DNA from: Tistrella mobilis KA081020-065
Lineage (GTDB): Bacteria; Pseudomonadota; Alphaproteobacteria; Tistrellales; Tistrellaceae
Assembly: GCF_000264455.2 (NCBI RefSeq)
Contig: NC_017956.1
Span: 3,578,001 to 3,642,000, forward strand
Reading direction: 5' to 3'
Length of the DNA: 64,000 nt
Shown: piece after piece, positions 9,917-18,824 of the stretch
How positions within the stretch are numbered: position 1 is the first letter of the stretch
Layout: the number at the start of each line of letters is the position of its first letter
Program-made: the position numbers and the translations under genes
The notes under the pieces: model-generated
What the model saw: the letters and a program-made list of their open reading frames with translations, nothing else
Databases searched by the model: none
What the model was told of the DNA's origin: nothing

Positions 9917-11041
9917 ATGAACGGGGCAAGGATCCTGCGCACCGGCGCTGCCGCCGTGCTGGGGCTCGCAATCGGGGCCGGCACGCTGTCCGCATCCGCG
10001 ACGGAGCTGCGCATCGCCAGCGGGACGGTGAGCAAGAACGCGCTCAATGGCGGCATGTACAAGTTCGCCGAGTTGATCGCGCAGAAGACCGACGGCACCT
10101 ATACCGGCAAGGTGTTCCCGGGCACGCTGCTCTCCTTCGCCGAGATGACCAACGGCGTACGCGATGGCGTGGTCGATGTGGGCTATGTGATCCCTGCCTA
10201 TACCCGGGCGGAATTTCCCCAGACCAACCTCCTGATCGACATGTCGACCGCTTCCTCCGATCCGGTCGTCATGGCAGGGGCGATCAACGACTACATGTTC
10301 TCGTGCGCGCCCTGCCTGAAAGAATTCGATGCCCTGAACCAGGTCTTCCTGGGCTTCTCTGTGGCTGGCCCCTACTACCTGATGTCGACGAAGAAGATTG
10401 CCTCGCTCGACGATTTCCGCGGCAAGACCATCCGTGGTATCGGCCCCTTCGGCCGCTGGATCGAGGCGATGGGCGGCAAATCGGTGCTGGTCACCTCAAC
10501 GGATGTCTACGAATCGCTCAACCAGGGCCAGCTCGACGGCAACACCCAGGGGCTGGACACGCTGAAGAGCATGTCGCTGGGCGACATCGTCGACTACGTG
10601 CTCGACATCCCGATCGGCCTCTATCTGGGCAGCGCGCTCTATGACGTGAACCGCGATGTCTGGGACGACATGACCCCCGAACATCGCCGCGCCTTCCTGG
10701 CCGCGGCGGCCGAGGGCCATGCTTGGACCACGATCAACTACTTCGCCGAGAACAATGTCTTCCTGACCCATCCCGAAACCGGCGGGGTCGAGATCGTGAA
10801 ACCCGACGAAAAACTCGCCGCCGCTTCGGCAGCCTTCCGGGAAGCAGATCTCGACACGGTCGCGAAAATCAATGCCGAGAAATACGGCATCACCGATGCG
10901 ACCGAGCGGGTGGCGCGGCTGCGTGGGCTGGTGAAGAAGTGGGAGGGGCTGATGCAGGACGTCGACAAGACGGACGTCGCCGCCGTGGCCGCGATCTATG
11001 ACCGGGAGATCTTCACCAGGATCGACCCCTCGGCTCTCTGA
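9917..11041 (+). CDS. dctP: TRAP transporter substrate-binding protein (DctP family)
   Basis: Periplasmic binding protein of a TRAP transporter. The 374-residue precursor has a signal peptide (MNGARILRTG, hydrophobic core to about residue 28, cleavage near SASA-TEL). DctP features include FPGTLLSFAEMTNGVRDGVVDVGY, KIASLDDFRGKTIRG and the GQLDGNTQGLDTLKS segment. A GGGAGG ribosome site lies 10 bases upstream. It is the first gene of a dctPQM unit that leads into acyl-CoA catabolic genes, so the ligand is likely an organic acid. Confidence 0.93.
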   Translation: MNGARILRTGAAAVLGLAIGAGTLSASATELRIASGTVSKNALNGGMYKFAELIAQKTDGTYTGKVFPGTLLSFAEMTNGVRDGVVDVGYVIPAYTRAEFPQTNLLIDMSTASSDPVVMAGAINDYMFSCAPCLKEFDALNQVFLGFSVAGPYYLMSTKKIASLDDFRGKTIRGIGPFGRWIEAMGGKSVLVTSTDVYESLNQGQLDGNTQGLDTLKSMSLGDIVDYVLDIPIGLYLGSALYDVNRDVWDDMTPEHRRAFLAAAAEGHAWTTINYFAENNVFLTHPETGGVEIVKPDEKLAAASAAFREADLDTVAKINAEKYGITDATERVARLRGLVKKWEGLMQDVDKTDVAAVAAIYDREIFTRIDPSAL

Positions 11042-11068
11042 CGCCCCGCCCATGAGGAATTCCGTCCG

Positions 11069-11629
11069 ATGCGCTCACTCGGCCGCATCCTGAACCGGCT
11101 GTCGACCCTCTCGGCCGCGATCGGCGGCGTCGCCGTCATCCTGATGATGCTGCAGATCGTGGTCGACGTTCTGCTCAAGAACCTCTTCACCTGGCCGGTG
11201 CCGCTGACCGCGACCCTGGTCACCAAATGGTACATGGTCGCGGCCGCCTTCCTGCCGCTGGCGCTGACCGAGATCCTCGACCGCAATGTCGCGGTCGAGG
11301 TGCTCTTCCAGCACCTCACCCGACGCTGGAAGCGGATCTTGGGCGGTGCCGTCTGCCTGCTCTCGGCCGGGATTGCCGGCCTGATGGTCGTACCGCTCTG
11401 GGACGAGGCCATGAAGCGCATGGCGGCTGGCAGCTTCATCGTCGAGAACGGCGACCGGCTGTCGGTCTGGGAGGCCTATTTCTTCCTGCCCGTCGGGTTC
11501 GGCCTTTTCGCCCTGGTCCTGCTCTACCGCACCGTCATCCTCTGGACGGGCGCCGAAAGCGGTCTGAACGAGGTGCCGATCGATACCGACCGCACGGATG
11601 ACGACATGACCGGCAAGGTGCATGGCTGA
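11069..11629 (+). CDS. dctQ: TRAP transporter small permease (DctQ family)
   Basis: A 186-residue membrane protein with four predicted hydrophobic segments, as in the DctQ family. It contains LQIVVDVLLKNLFTWPVP and AAFLPLALTEILDRNVAVEV, which match the conserved small-subunit core. It follows dctP by 27 bases and its stop overlaps the dctM start by one base, so the subunits are translated together. Confidence 0.9.
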   Translation: MRSLGRILNRLSTLSAAIGGVAVILMMLQIVVDVLLKNLFTWPVPLTATLVTKWYMVAAAFLPLALTEILDRNVAVEVLFQHLTRRWKRILGGAVCLLSAGIAGLMVVPLWDEAMKRMAAGSFIVENGDRLSVWEAYFFLPVGFGLFALVLLYRTVILWTGAESGLNEVPIDTDRTDDDMTGKVHG

Positions 11630-12936
11630 TGGACAGCGAGATCATCGGCCTGCTCGGCCTCGTGGTGTTGATGGGCCTGCTGATGCTGCGGGCGCCGATC
11701 GGCATCTCCCTCATCGCGGTGTCCTTCTCGGGCATCTACTACCTGATCGGCCCACGTCCCGCCTTCGGCATGCTTGCATCGCTGCCCTACGATTTCGCAT
11801 CGAAATGGACGCTGTCCTCGGTGCCGATGTTCCTGCTGATGGGCTTCGTCTGCTTCAATGCCGGGCTGACCCGCGGGCTGTTCCAGACCGCACGCAGCTG
11901 GCTCGCCTGGCTGCCCGGCGGGCTTGCCGTCGCCTCGGTCTGGGGTTCCGCCGGCTTCGCAGCGGTCACCGGCTCGTCGATCGCCTGCTGCGCCGCCATG
12001 GGCCGGATCGCGGTGCCCGAAATGCTGAAGGCCGGCTATCAACCGGCACTCGCCACCGGCACGATCGCCGCAGCCGGCACCCTCGGCGCCCTTATTCCAC
12101 CCTCGATCCTGCTGATCCTGTTCGGCGTCTTCGCCGAAGTGCCGATCTCGAAACTGTTCATCGGCGGCATCGGCGCAGGTCTGCTCACCGCCCTGCTCTA
12201 CATGGGGGTGATCATCTCGGTAGCGGTGATCCGGCCCGACTATGCCCCCCGGATGCGAGAGCGCCCCGACATGGCAGAGCGGATGCGGCAGCTGCGCGAA
12301 AGCTGGCCCGTCTTCGCCCTGCTGGTGATCGTGATCGGTGGCATGTTCTTCGGCCTGTTCACCGCCACCGAGGCGGGGGCGGTAGGTGCCTTCTTCGCGA
12401 TCGTCATCGCCCTGTTTCGCCGCAGCATCGGGCTTGCCGGCCTCTGGCAGTCGATCCGCGAAACCATCGTCACCACCGCGTCGCTGTTCCTGATCGCGGT
12501 CGGCGCCAATCTGCTGACCCGCTTCCTGACCCTGTCCGGCGCCAGCCACTACATCGCCGACGCCATCATGGCGCTGCAGGCCGACCCGCTGACCCTGCTG
12601 ATCGGGCTGTCGGTGATCTACCTGCTGATGGGGATGTTTCTGGATCCGCTGGGCGCAATGCTGCTGACCCTGCCCGTGCTGCTGCCGGTGCTGGACCAGG
12701 CCAGAATCGATCTCATCTGGTTCGGCGTCTTCCTGGTCAAGTTCCTGGAGATCGGCATGATCACGCCTCCCATCGGCCTCAATGTCTTCGTGCTCAAGGG
12801 CGTGCTGGGCCGGCAAGTCCCGCTGACCACCATCTTCCGCGGTATATTGTGGTTCCTGGCCGCAGACTTCGTGGTGGTTGCAGCCTTCATCGCCTTCCCG
12901 GGCATCATCACCTGGCTGCCGGAACTGATGGGCTGA
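11629..12936 (+). CDS. dctM: TRAP transporter large permease (DctM family)
   Basis: A 435-residue transporter subunit with about 12 hydrophobic segments that carries out Na+-driven uptake with DctP and DctQ. Family blocks are VPMFLLMGFVCFNAGLTR, ATGTIAAAGTLGALIPPSI, FTATEAGAVGAFFAI and LEIGMITPPIGLNVFVLKG. Length is normal. Its ATG shares a base with the dctQ stop. Confidence 0.95.
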   Translation: MDSEIIGLLGLVVLMGLLMLRAPIGISLIAVSFSGIYYLIGPRPAFGMLASLPYDFASKWTLSSVPMFLLMGFVCFNAGLTRGLFQTARSWLAWLPGGLAVASVWGSAGFAAVTGSSIACCAAMGRIAVPEMLKAGYQPALATGTIAAAGTLGALIPPSILLILFGVFAEVPISKLFIGGIGAGLLTALLYMGVIISVAVIRPDYAPRMRERPDMAERMRQLRESWPVFALLVIVIGGMFFGLFTATEAGAVGAFFAIVIALFRRSIGLAGLWQSIRETIVTTASLFLIAVGANLLTRFLTLSGASHYIADAIMALQADPLTLLIGLSVIYLLMGMFLDPLGAMLLTLPVLLPVLDQARIDLIWFGVFLVKFLEIGMITPPIGLNVFVLKGVLGRQVPLTTIFRGILWFLAADFVVVAAFIAFPGIITWLPELMG

Positions 12937-13009
12937 CACCACCGCCCGCCCCCTGACATCCCCCCCGACCATCCGCCATCCGACCAAAAGCTGAGGGCAG
13001 ACCCGCGCC

Positions 13010-13693
13010 ATGCAGACCGACATCGCCTCGACGGACCGGACCGAGCCGCTGGGCTCGAAACAGAGGCGCCGGGAGGAATCCGACCGGAAGATGCTCCGGG
13101 CAGCACTCGCGCTGATCGCGCGCCACGGCACCGTCGGCGCCAGCATGGCACAGATCGGCATCGATGCCGGCTATAGCCGCGGCCTGCCGGTCCAGCGTTT
13201 CGGCACCAAGCTCGCCCTGCTCGAAGCCGTGATCGATGCAGTGCAGGACCGTTTCCTGCGCCATGTCGAACGCCGTACCGCCGGCAAGCGCGGCTGTGCG
13301 GCGCTGGTCGAGAGGATCAGGGTCCAGATCGAGGCGGTGCGCGACATGCCCGATTCGGCGATCGCCCTCTATCATCTGATCGTCGACTCGGCCGGCGCCG
13401 TGCCGGAACTCAAGCCCCGTATCGCCCTGCTGCACGCCGCCTATCGCGACAATCTGCGCACCTATCTGCTGCAGGCGCGCGAGATGGGAGAACTGCGCGA
13501 CGGCCTCGATATCGACCAGTACGTCAGGACCATCTCGGGCACGATCAGCGGCATCTGCATCCAGGCGCTCATCGCCGATGGCGATACCCGTCGGCTGGGT
13601 GAGGATGCGAAGTTCATCGCCGATCTGTTCGTGTCCCAGGTGGCCCGTCACCCGCCCGGGCGGGATGCGCCGGGCGGCACCGCCGGCGCCTGA
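13010..13693 (+). CDS. TetR-family transcriptional regulator
   Basis: A 227-residue regulator with an N-terminal helix-turn-helix in about residues 20 to 70 (MLRAALALIARHG, then GASMAQIGIDAGYSRGL, then RFGTKLALLEAVI) and a divergent helical ligand domain. It lies between the TRAP genes and the enoyl-CoA hydratase, all on the same strand, and is the likely repressor of the surrounding catabolic unit. The ligand may be an acyl-CoA by analogy with similar TetR proteins. Confidence 0.85.
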   Translation: MQTDIASTDRTEPLGSKQRRREESDRKMLRAALALIARHGTVGASMAQIGIDAGYSRGLPVQRFGTKLALLEAVIDAVQDRFLRHVERRTAGKRGCAALVERIRVQIEAVRDMPDSAIALYHLIVDSAGAVPELKPRIALLHAAYRDNLRTYLLQAREMGELRDGLDIDQYVRTISGTISGICIQALIADGDTRRLGEDAKFIADLFVSQVARHPPGRDAPGGTAGA

Positions 13694-13719
13694 GCCGGCC
13701 GCAGCACGAGGACGACAGG

Positions 13720-14520
13720 ATGTTCGTAGAGGTGAGCCACCCCGCTCCGGGCGTGGCGATGGTGGCGCTCGACCGTACGGAGCGGCTTAACGCCCTCTCG
13801 ACGGCAGTTGCAGACGGCCTGCTCGAAGCCCTTCGCACCATCGCGGCCGATGCGGGAACCGGTGCCGTGATCCTGACCGGCCACGGGCGCGGTTTCTGCG
13901 CCGGTGGCGATGTCAGGGAGATGCGCACCAACCGTGCGAAGACCGTCGATCAGCGCCGGCGGGATCTGGCCCGGATGCACGACATACCGCGACTGCTCAG
14001 GGCCATGCCCCAGCCGGTAGTGGCGGCCGTCGCCGGCCCCGCCTATGGCGCCGGTTTTGCCCTGGCTCTCGGCTGTGATCTGGTTCTGGCAGCCGACGAC
14101 GCCCGTTTCGGCACGGCCTTTCTGAAGCAGGGTCTCGCCAGCGATTTCGGCCTCGCCTACCAGCTGGTCCGGCTGGCCGGGCCGGCCATGGCCCGGCGCC
14201 TGATCTATCTGGATGAGGTGTTGACGGCCCGTGCCGCCGCGGAAGCCGGTCTGGTCGCCCAAGTGGTGCCGCGTGCCGAGCTGGCGGCACAGGCGCTCGA
14301 TTGCGCCACCCGCCTCGCCCGGCTTCCTGCCGATGCAAGGCTTGCCATGAAGCGTCTGCTCGCCATGGCCGAGACCGAAAGCCACGAGGTGATGCTGCAG
14401 ATCGAGACTTCAACCCAGATCGCCCTCGTTACCTCGGCCCACCACGCCGCCGCCGTCGACGCCTTCCTGGGTGGCGACCCCCACGCGGCCACGAAGACGC
14501 CCCAGGAGAAACGCTCATGA
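13720..14520 (+). CDS. Enoyl-CoA hydratase/isomerase family protein
   Basis: A 266-residue crotonase-fold protein. It has the LTGHGRGFCAGGDVREM oxyanion-hole segment, the second oxyanion loop AGPAYGAGFALALGCDLVLAADDARFGTAF, and GLASDFGLAYQLVRLAG. The two catalytic glutamates of classical hydratases are not clear in these loops, so it may be an isomerase or another crotonase subtype. Its stop overlaps the next start in ATGA, showing tight coupling to the acyl-CoA synthetase gene. Confidence 0.85.
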   Translation: MFVEVSHPAPGVAMVALDRTERLNALSTAVADGLLEALRTIAADAGTGAVILTGHGRGFCAGGDVREMRTNRAKTVDQRRRDLARMHDIPRLLRAMPQPVVAAVAGPAYGAGFALALGCDLVLAADDARFGTAFLKQGLASDFGLAYQLVRLAGPAMARRLIYLDEVLTARAAAEAGLVAQVVPRAELAAQALDCATRLARLPADARLAMKRLLAMAETESHEVMLQIETSTQIALVTSAHHAAAVDAFLGGDPHAATKTPQEKRS

Positions 14521-16702
14521 CGACTGCCGCATCCGCCGCCCGCGGCGATCCTTGGACGCGGGAAGCGCTGCTCCCACTCTATGCTCCGCGGAGCATCGCC
14601 ATCGTCGGTGCCTCCATGCGCCCCGGCTCTTTCGGTGCCCGCACGCTCGGCAATCTCGATGCCTATGACGGCCGCATCCATCTGGTGAATGCACGTTACG
14701 ACACGATCGACGGGCGGCCCTGCCATGCTTCGGTCGGGGTCCTGCCCGAAGTGCCGGATCTGGTGGTGATCACCACCCCGGCGCCGACCGTCGAAGAGGT
14801 TCTGGAAGACTGCATTGCGGCCGGCGTGCCGGCTGCGATCGTCTATGCTTCGGGCTTTGCCGAGACCGGGGATCCGGAGGATGCCGCCCGTCAGGACCGG
14901 CTTGCCACCCGCGCAGCCGAAGCCGGACTCCGGCTGCTCGGCCCCAATTGCGTCGGGATGCTCGACTATGTCTCCGGCGCCCGGGTCACCTTCGCCGGCG
15001 TGCCCGCAGGCCGGGTGACCGAGGGCCCGGCGATCGGGCTGATCTGCCAGTCGGGCGCGCTCGGCTTCGCCCTTGCCCAGGCGATGGATCGCGGCGTCGC
15101 TTTCAGCCACGTGCTGAGCTGCGGCAATTCCGCCGATGTCGATGTCGCCGACTGGATTTCGGCCCTGGCCGACGATCCCCATTGTTCTGTGATCGCCTGC
15201 GCCTTCGAGGGCGCCCCGGATCCACGGCGTTTTCTGGCGGCAGCCGAACGGGCCTGGGCGCGCGACAAGCCGCTGGTGGTCTTCAAGCTTGCGACCGGCG
15301 AGGAGGGGGCCGTCGCGGCCATGTCGCATACCGGGTCCCTCGCCGGTTCTCACGCAGCCTGGACCGCGCTGTTCGATCGCGCCGGTGCGATCGTGGTCGA
15401 AGACTTCGATGCCCTGGTCGAAACAGCGGCCTTCTTCGCCAAGGCACCCGCCCGGACGCCTCCGGCGTCGCCGTGCTCTCAGGCTCGGGCGGTGCCGCGA
15501 TCATGGCCGCCGACTGCGCCGAGACGGAAGGTGTCGCCCTGCCCCAGCCGTCCGAGGCGGTGCGGGCACGGCTACGCGCCGGGTTGCCGCCTTTCGTCCA
15601 GCCCCGCAATCCGGTCGATGCCACGGCACAGATCATCAACGACATGTCGGCGCTGCTCGACTGCGCCGACGCGCTGCTCGGTGATCCGGCCTTCGGCACG
15701 CTGGTTTTCGGCTACCCCTACGCCTATGACACCGCCACTGCCCGTCAGCCGCATCTGAGCGCACTGGCTGCGCGACATGGCAAACCGATCTGCCTGGTCT
15801 GGCTGACCCAGCTTCTTGAAGGCCCCGGCACGCGCGAGGCCGAAGCCGATCCGAACCTGATCGTGTTCCGGTCCATGCGCCGCTGCTTCCGCACCCTCCG
15901 TGCCTGGCACGACCGGGGGGCCCGTCGCCGCCGGCCGGTCCGGTCTGCCCTGGCGACATATGATCGCGACAGGGTCAGAGCCCTGTTCACCGATGCCGGA
16001 CCTGGACCGCTCGGCGAGGGCGCATCCAAGGCGATCCTCGCCGCCTGTGGAATCGCCCTGCCCCAAGGCGGGCGCGCCGCCGACGCCGCCGGGGCAGCTG
16101 AGCTTGCGGAGCGGATTGCGGGTCCGGTCGCGATCAAGATCGACAGCCCCGACATCCCGCACAAGACCGAGGCGGGCGGCGTGATGCTGGGCGTCACCGG
16201 GCCCGAGGCCGCGGCCGAGGCGTTCCAGAGGGTCCTGACACGCTGCCGCGCAGCAGCCCCCGGCGCCCGGATCACGGGCATCACCGTCGAGGAAATGATC
16301 CCGCCCGGCGTAGAGGTGATCATCGGCATCCGCGATCAGGAAGGGTTCGGCCCGACGGTCACCGTCGGTCTGGGCGGGGTGTTCACCGAACTGCTCCGCG
16401 ACACCCGCACAGCCCTCGCCCCGGTCGATATCAGTGAAGCACTGGCCATGCTGCGCGGCCTTCGCGGGGCCAGGGTGTTCAACGGTTTTCGCGGCGCACC
16501 ACCGATCGATCTCGTCGCGGTGGCAGGGGTGGTGGCGACACTCTCGCAGCTCGCCGCCGACAGCGGCGGCCGGCTGGCCGAATTCGAGGTCAATCCGCTG
16601 ATCTGCCTGCCTGATCGGGCCGTCGCCGTGGACGGGATGGCCGTCCTCGCGCCCCCGCCGGCAGGCAAATCTGCGCCAGCAAGGGGAGGGCTCCGTCCGT
16701 GA
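14517..16702 (+). pseudogene. NDP-forming acyl-CoA synthetase, frameshifted
   Basis: This encodes an acetate-CoA ligase (ADP-forming) type protein with alpha and beta parts fused. The first frame (14517 to about 15454) has the CoA-binding RSIAIVGASMRPGSFG, LGPNCVGM, ICQSGALGFALA and the phospho-His region MSHTGSLAGSHAAW. The second frame (about 15455 to 16702) continues with GVAVLSGSGGAAIMAAD, then an ATP-grasp domain with KIDSPDIPHKTEAGGVMLGV and EVNPLICL. The break is inside the alpha part, not at a domain boundary. One extra C in the CCC run at 15451-15453 would restore a single 728-residue frame reading KAPAPDASGVAVL. It is therefore a one-base deletion or a sequence error. The end overlaps the next gene by four bases. 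Confidence 0.88.
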
Positions 16703-17880
16703 ATTTCAACTGGACCGAGGAAGACCGCGCCTATCGCGCCCGGATCCGGGATTTTCTGCGCCGGGAGTTGCCGGCCGACTGGCACAGCATTGCCCGCCAC
16801 GGCCCCGGCTCGCGGGAGCAGACCGCCTTCAGCCTGGAATTCTGCGCCAAGCTCGCAGCCGAAGGCCTGCTGGTACCGCACTGGCCGCGGGAATGGGGCG
16901 GCGAGAACCGGCCGACCTGGGAGCACTTCATTCTGGGCGAGGAAATGTGGGCGGCGGGCGAGCCGCGGGGCGCCCAATACATGAACGTGAACTGGATCGG
17001 CCCGACGCTGATGCGCTATGGCACGCCCGAGCAGCAGCAGCGCTATCTGCCCGAAATGGCGGCGGGGCAGGCGATCTGGTGCCAGGGGTTTTCGGAACCC
17101 GGGGCCGGCTCGGATCTGGCCGCCCTGCGAACCCGCGCAGAACGCGACGGCGACGACTACGTGATCAACGGCACCAAGATCTGGACCTCCTATGCCGCGC
17201 TGGCCGATCACTGCTTCCTGCTGGCCCGGGTCGGATCGGGTGAGGCCGGATCGGGCAGCGATCGCGCGGGGATCGCGATCTTCCTGGTACCGATGTCGAC
17301 CGCCGGCATCCAGGTGCGCGCCATCCCCAGCCTGATCGGCCATGGCGACATACACGAGACCTTCTTCACCGACGTCCGGATACCGGCCACGGCCCGGCTG
17401 GGCGCCGAGGGCGAAGGCTGGTCGATCATCGCCTACGCGCTCGCCAATGAACGGGTCGGCATCCCGCGCTATCAACTCTCGGCGCGGGTCCTGGACGGCA
17501 TGGTTGCCGATCTGGCTGCGCGGGGCCGCTTCGACGACCCGGTCATCCGCAGCCGGGCCGGCGCCGCCTTCGCCGCCTGCGAGGCGGCCCGGATGCTGGT
17601 CTATCGGGTGGTCGACCAGCGGGCACGCGGTGCTGCACCGGGTCCTGAGTCCAACATCGCCCGGGTGGCTGTGATCGCCGCCGACCATGCCGTAACCGAT
17701 TTCGGCCTGGATTTCCTACCCCACAGTTTCAGCGGTGATGGCGTCTCGACCGGTGGCGATCCCGACCTGCTCGCCCATCACGAGCGGGCGATCGTCGCCG
17801 GCATCGCCGCCGGTGCCGCCGAAATCCAGCTGGGGCTGATTGCCCGACGCCACCTCGACCTGCCCAGAGAGGCTCCGTGA
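16699..17880 (+). CDS. Acyl-CoA dehydrogenase (large partner)
   Basis: A 393-residue FAD acyl-CoA dehydrogenase with a GTG start inside the previous stop (GTGA overlap). Visible are the FAD-binding WCQGFSEPGAGSDLAALRTRA, the YVINGTKIWTSYA block and ANERVGIPRYQLS. The C-terminus has GAAEIQLGLIARRHL. It is of the length of the larger chain in two-gene heteromeric dehydrogenases and is followed immediately by a shorter family member, so an alpha2-beta2 enzyme is likely. The substrate is probably an acyl-CoA made by the adjacent synthetase. Confidence 0.88.
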   Translation: MNFNWTEEDRAYRARIRDFLRRELPADWHSIARHGPGSREQTAFSLEFCAKLAAEGLLVPHWPREWGGENRPTWEHFILGEEMWAAGEPRGAQYMNVNWIGPTLMRYGTPEQQQRYLPEMAAGQAIWCQGFSEPGAGSDLAALRTRAERDGDDYVINGTKIWTSYAALADHCFLLARVGSGEAGSGSDRAGIAIFLVPMSTAGIQVRAIPSLIGHGDIHETFFTDVRIPATARLGAEGEGWSIIAYALANERVGIPRYQLSARVLDGMVADLAARGRFDDPVIRSRAGAAFAACEAARMLVYRVVDQRARGAAPGPESNIARVAVIAADHAVTDFGLDFLPHSFSGDGVSTGGDPDLLAHHERAIVAGIAAGAAEIQLGLIARRHLDLPREAP

Positions 17881-18824
17881 TGGATTTCACTCCGAACGAG
17901 GATCAGACCGCCTTCTTCGCCATGCTCGACCGCATGACCGAAGCCCCCGAGGCCGGGTGGGCGGTCGCACCCGATTATGCTCGTTTCGCCTGGTCGGCAA
18001 CGCTCGATGCGACATTGGATGCCAACGGCTTCTACGATGCGGCCAACGAAGAGACCCTGGGCCCTGTCGCCGCCGCCGAACTGGTCCGCAGGCTCGCACG
18101 GTTGCCGGTGGTCGTTGAATGTGCTGCCTCGGCCCTGCTGCGCAGCGCCCTGCCGGCCGACCTTCCCCGGCCCCTTGCCGTGCTCGAAGAGGCGGCGGGC
18201 GAACCGGTCCGTTTCCTCCCCCAGGCCCGCAGCGTGCTGAGACTCGGCCCGGGCAGGGCGGCGATCGCCCGGCCGGCACCAGGTCAGGTGGTGACGGTGG
18301 ACAGTCTCTTCGCCTATCCGATGGGACGGTTCACCGAACGGGGGCCCGACTGGGAGCCGATCAACGCCGATCCGGCAGCTCTCGCCGATCTCTGGCGGAT
18401 CGCGATTGCAGCTGAGATGGCGGGGGCACTCGACGGGGCACTCGACAGCGTCGTCAGTCATGTCCGCGACCGGCGCCAGTTCGGCCGGCCGCTCGGCAGC
18501 TTCCAGACGATCCAGCACCGGCTGGCCGAGGCTGCGACCCGTATCGAAGGGGCGCGACTTCTGGTCCTGAAGGCAGCAGAGCATCGGGCCCCGACAGAGG
18601 CGGCCATCGCCCTCGGCTATGTCCAGGACATTGCCACCCGGGTGATCTACGACCTGCACCAGTTCATGGGTGCCATGGGCCTGACCCTCGAACACCCGCT
18701 GCACCGCTGGACCTACCGGGTGCGGTTGCTGCGGTCTGCCTTCGGCGGTGCTGCCCGCAACTTCGACATGGCCGCCGGTCTTCGCTGGACGGCAAGCCCC
18801 AGCGCCGCCAGCACCAGCGGATAG
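17880..18824 (+). CDS. Acyl-CoA dehydrogenase-like protein (small partner)
   Basis: A 314-residue acyl-CoA dehydrogenase family member, shorter than the usual 380 to 400. The middle beta domain is reduced, while the C-terminal helical domain is clear (VVSHVRDRRQFGRPLGSFQTIQHRLAE and MGAMGLTLEHPLHRW). The ATG overlaps the previous stop by one base. Such short partners occur in heteromeric acyl-CoA dehydrogenases (known for steroid side-chain enzymes). Its last 112 bases overlap the 3' end of the convergent permease gene; the conserved part ends near LRW, about 10 codons before the stop. Confidence 0.82.
   Translation: MDFTPNEDQTAFFAMLDRMTEAPEAGWAVAPDYARFAWSATLDATLDANGFYDAANEETLGPVAAAELVRRLARLPVVVECAASALLRSALPADLPRPLAVLEEAAGEPVRFLPQARSVLRLGPGRAAIARPAPGQVVTVDSLFAYPMGRFTERGPDWEPINADPAALADLWRIAIAAEMAGALDGALDSVVSHVRDRRQFGRPLGSFQTIQHRLAEAATRIEGARLLVLKAAEHRAPTEAAIALGYVQDIATRVIYDLHQFMGAMGLTLEHPLHRWTYRVRLLRSAFGGAARNFDMAAGLRWTASPSAASTSG

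Noticed and set aside
11524-13161. Minus-strand frame opposite dctM and tetR
   Set aside because: Shadow of real genes; no ribosome site and no family match.
14517-16702. Separate alpha and beta subunit genes for the acyl-CoA synthetase
   Set aside because: The frame change is inside the alpha part and restoring one base joins conserved sequence on both sides.
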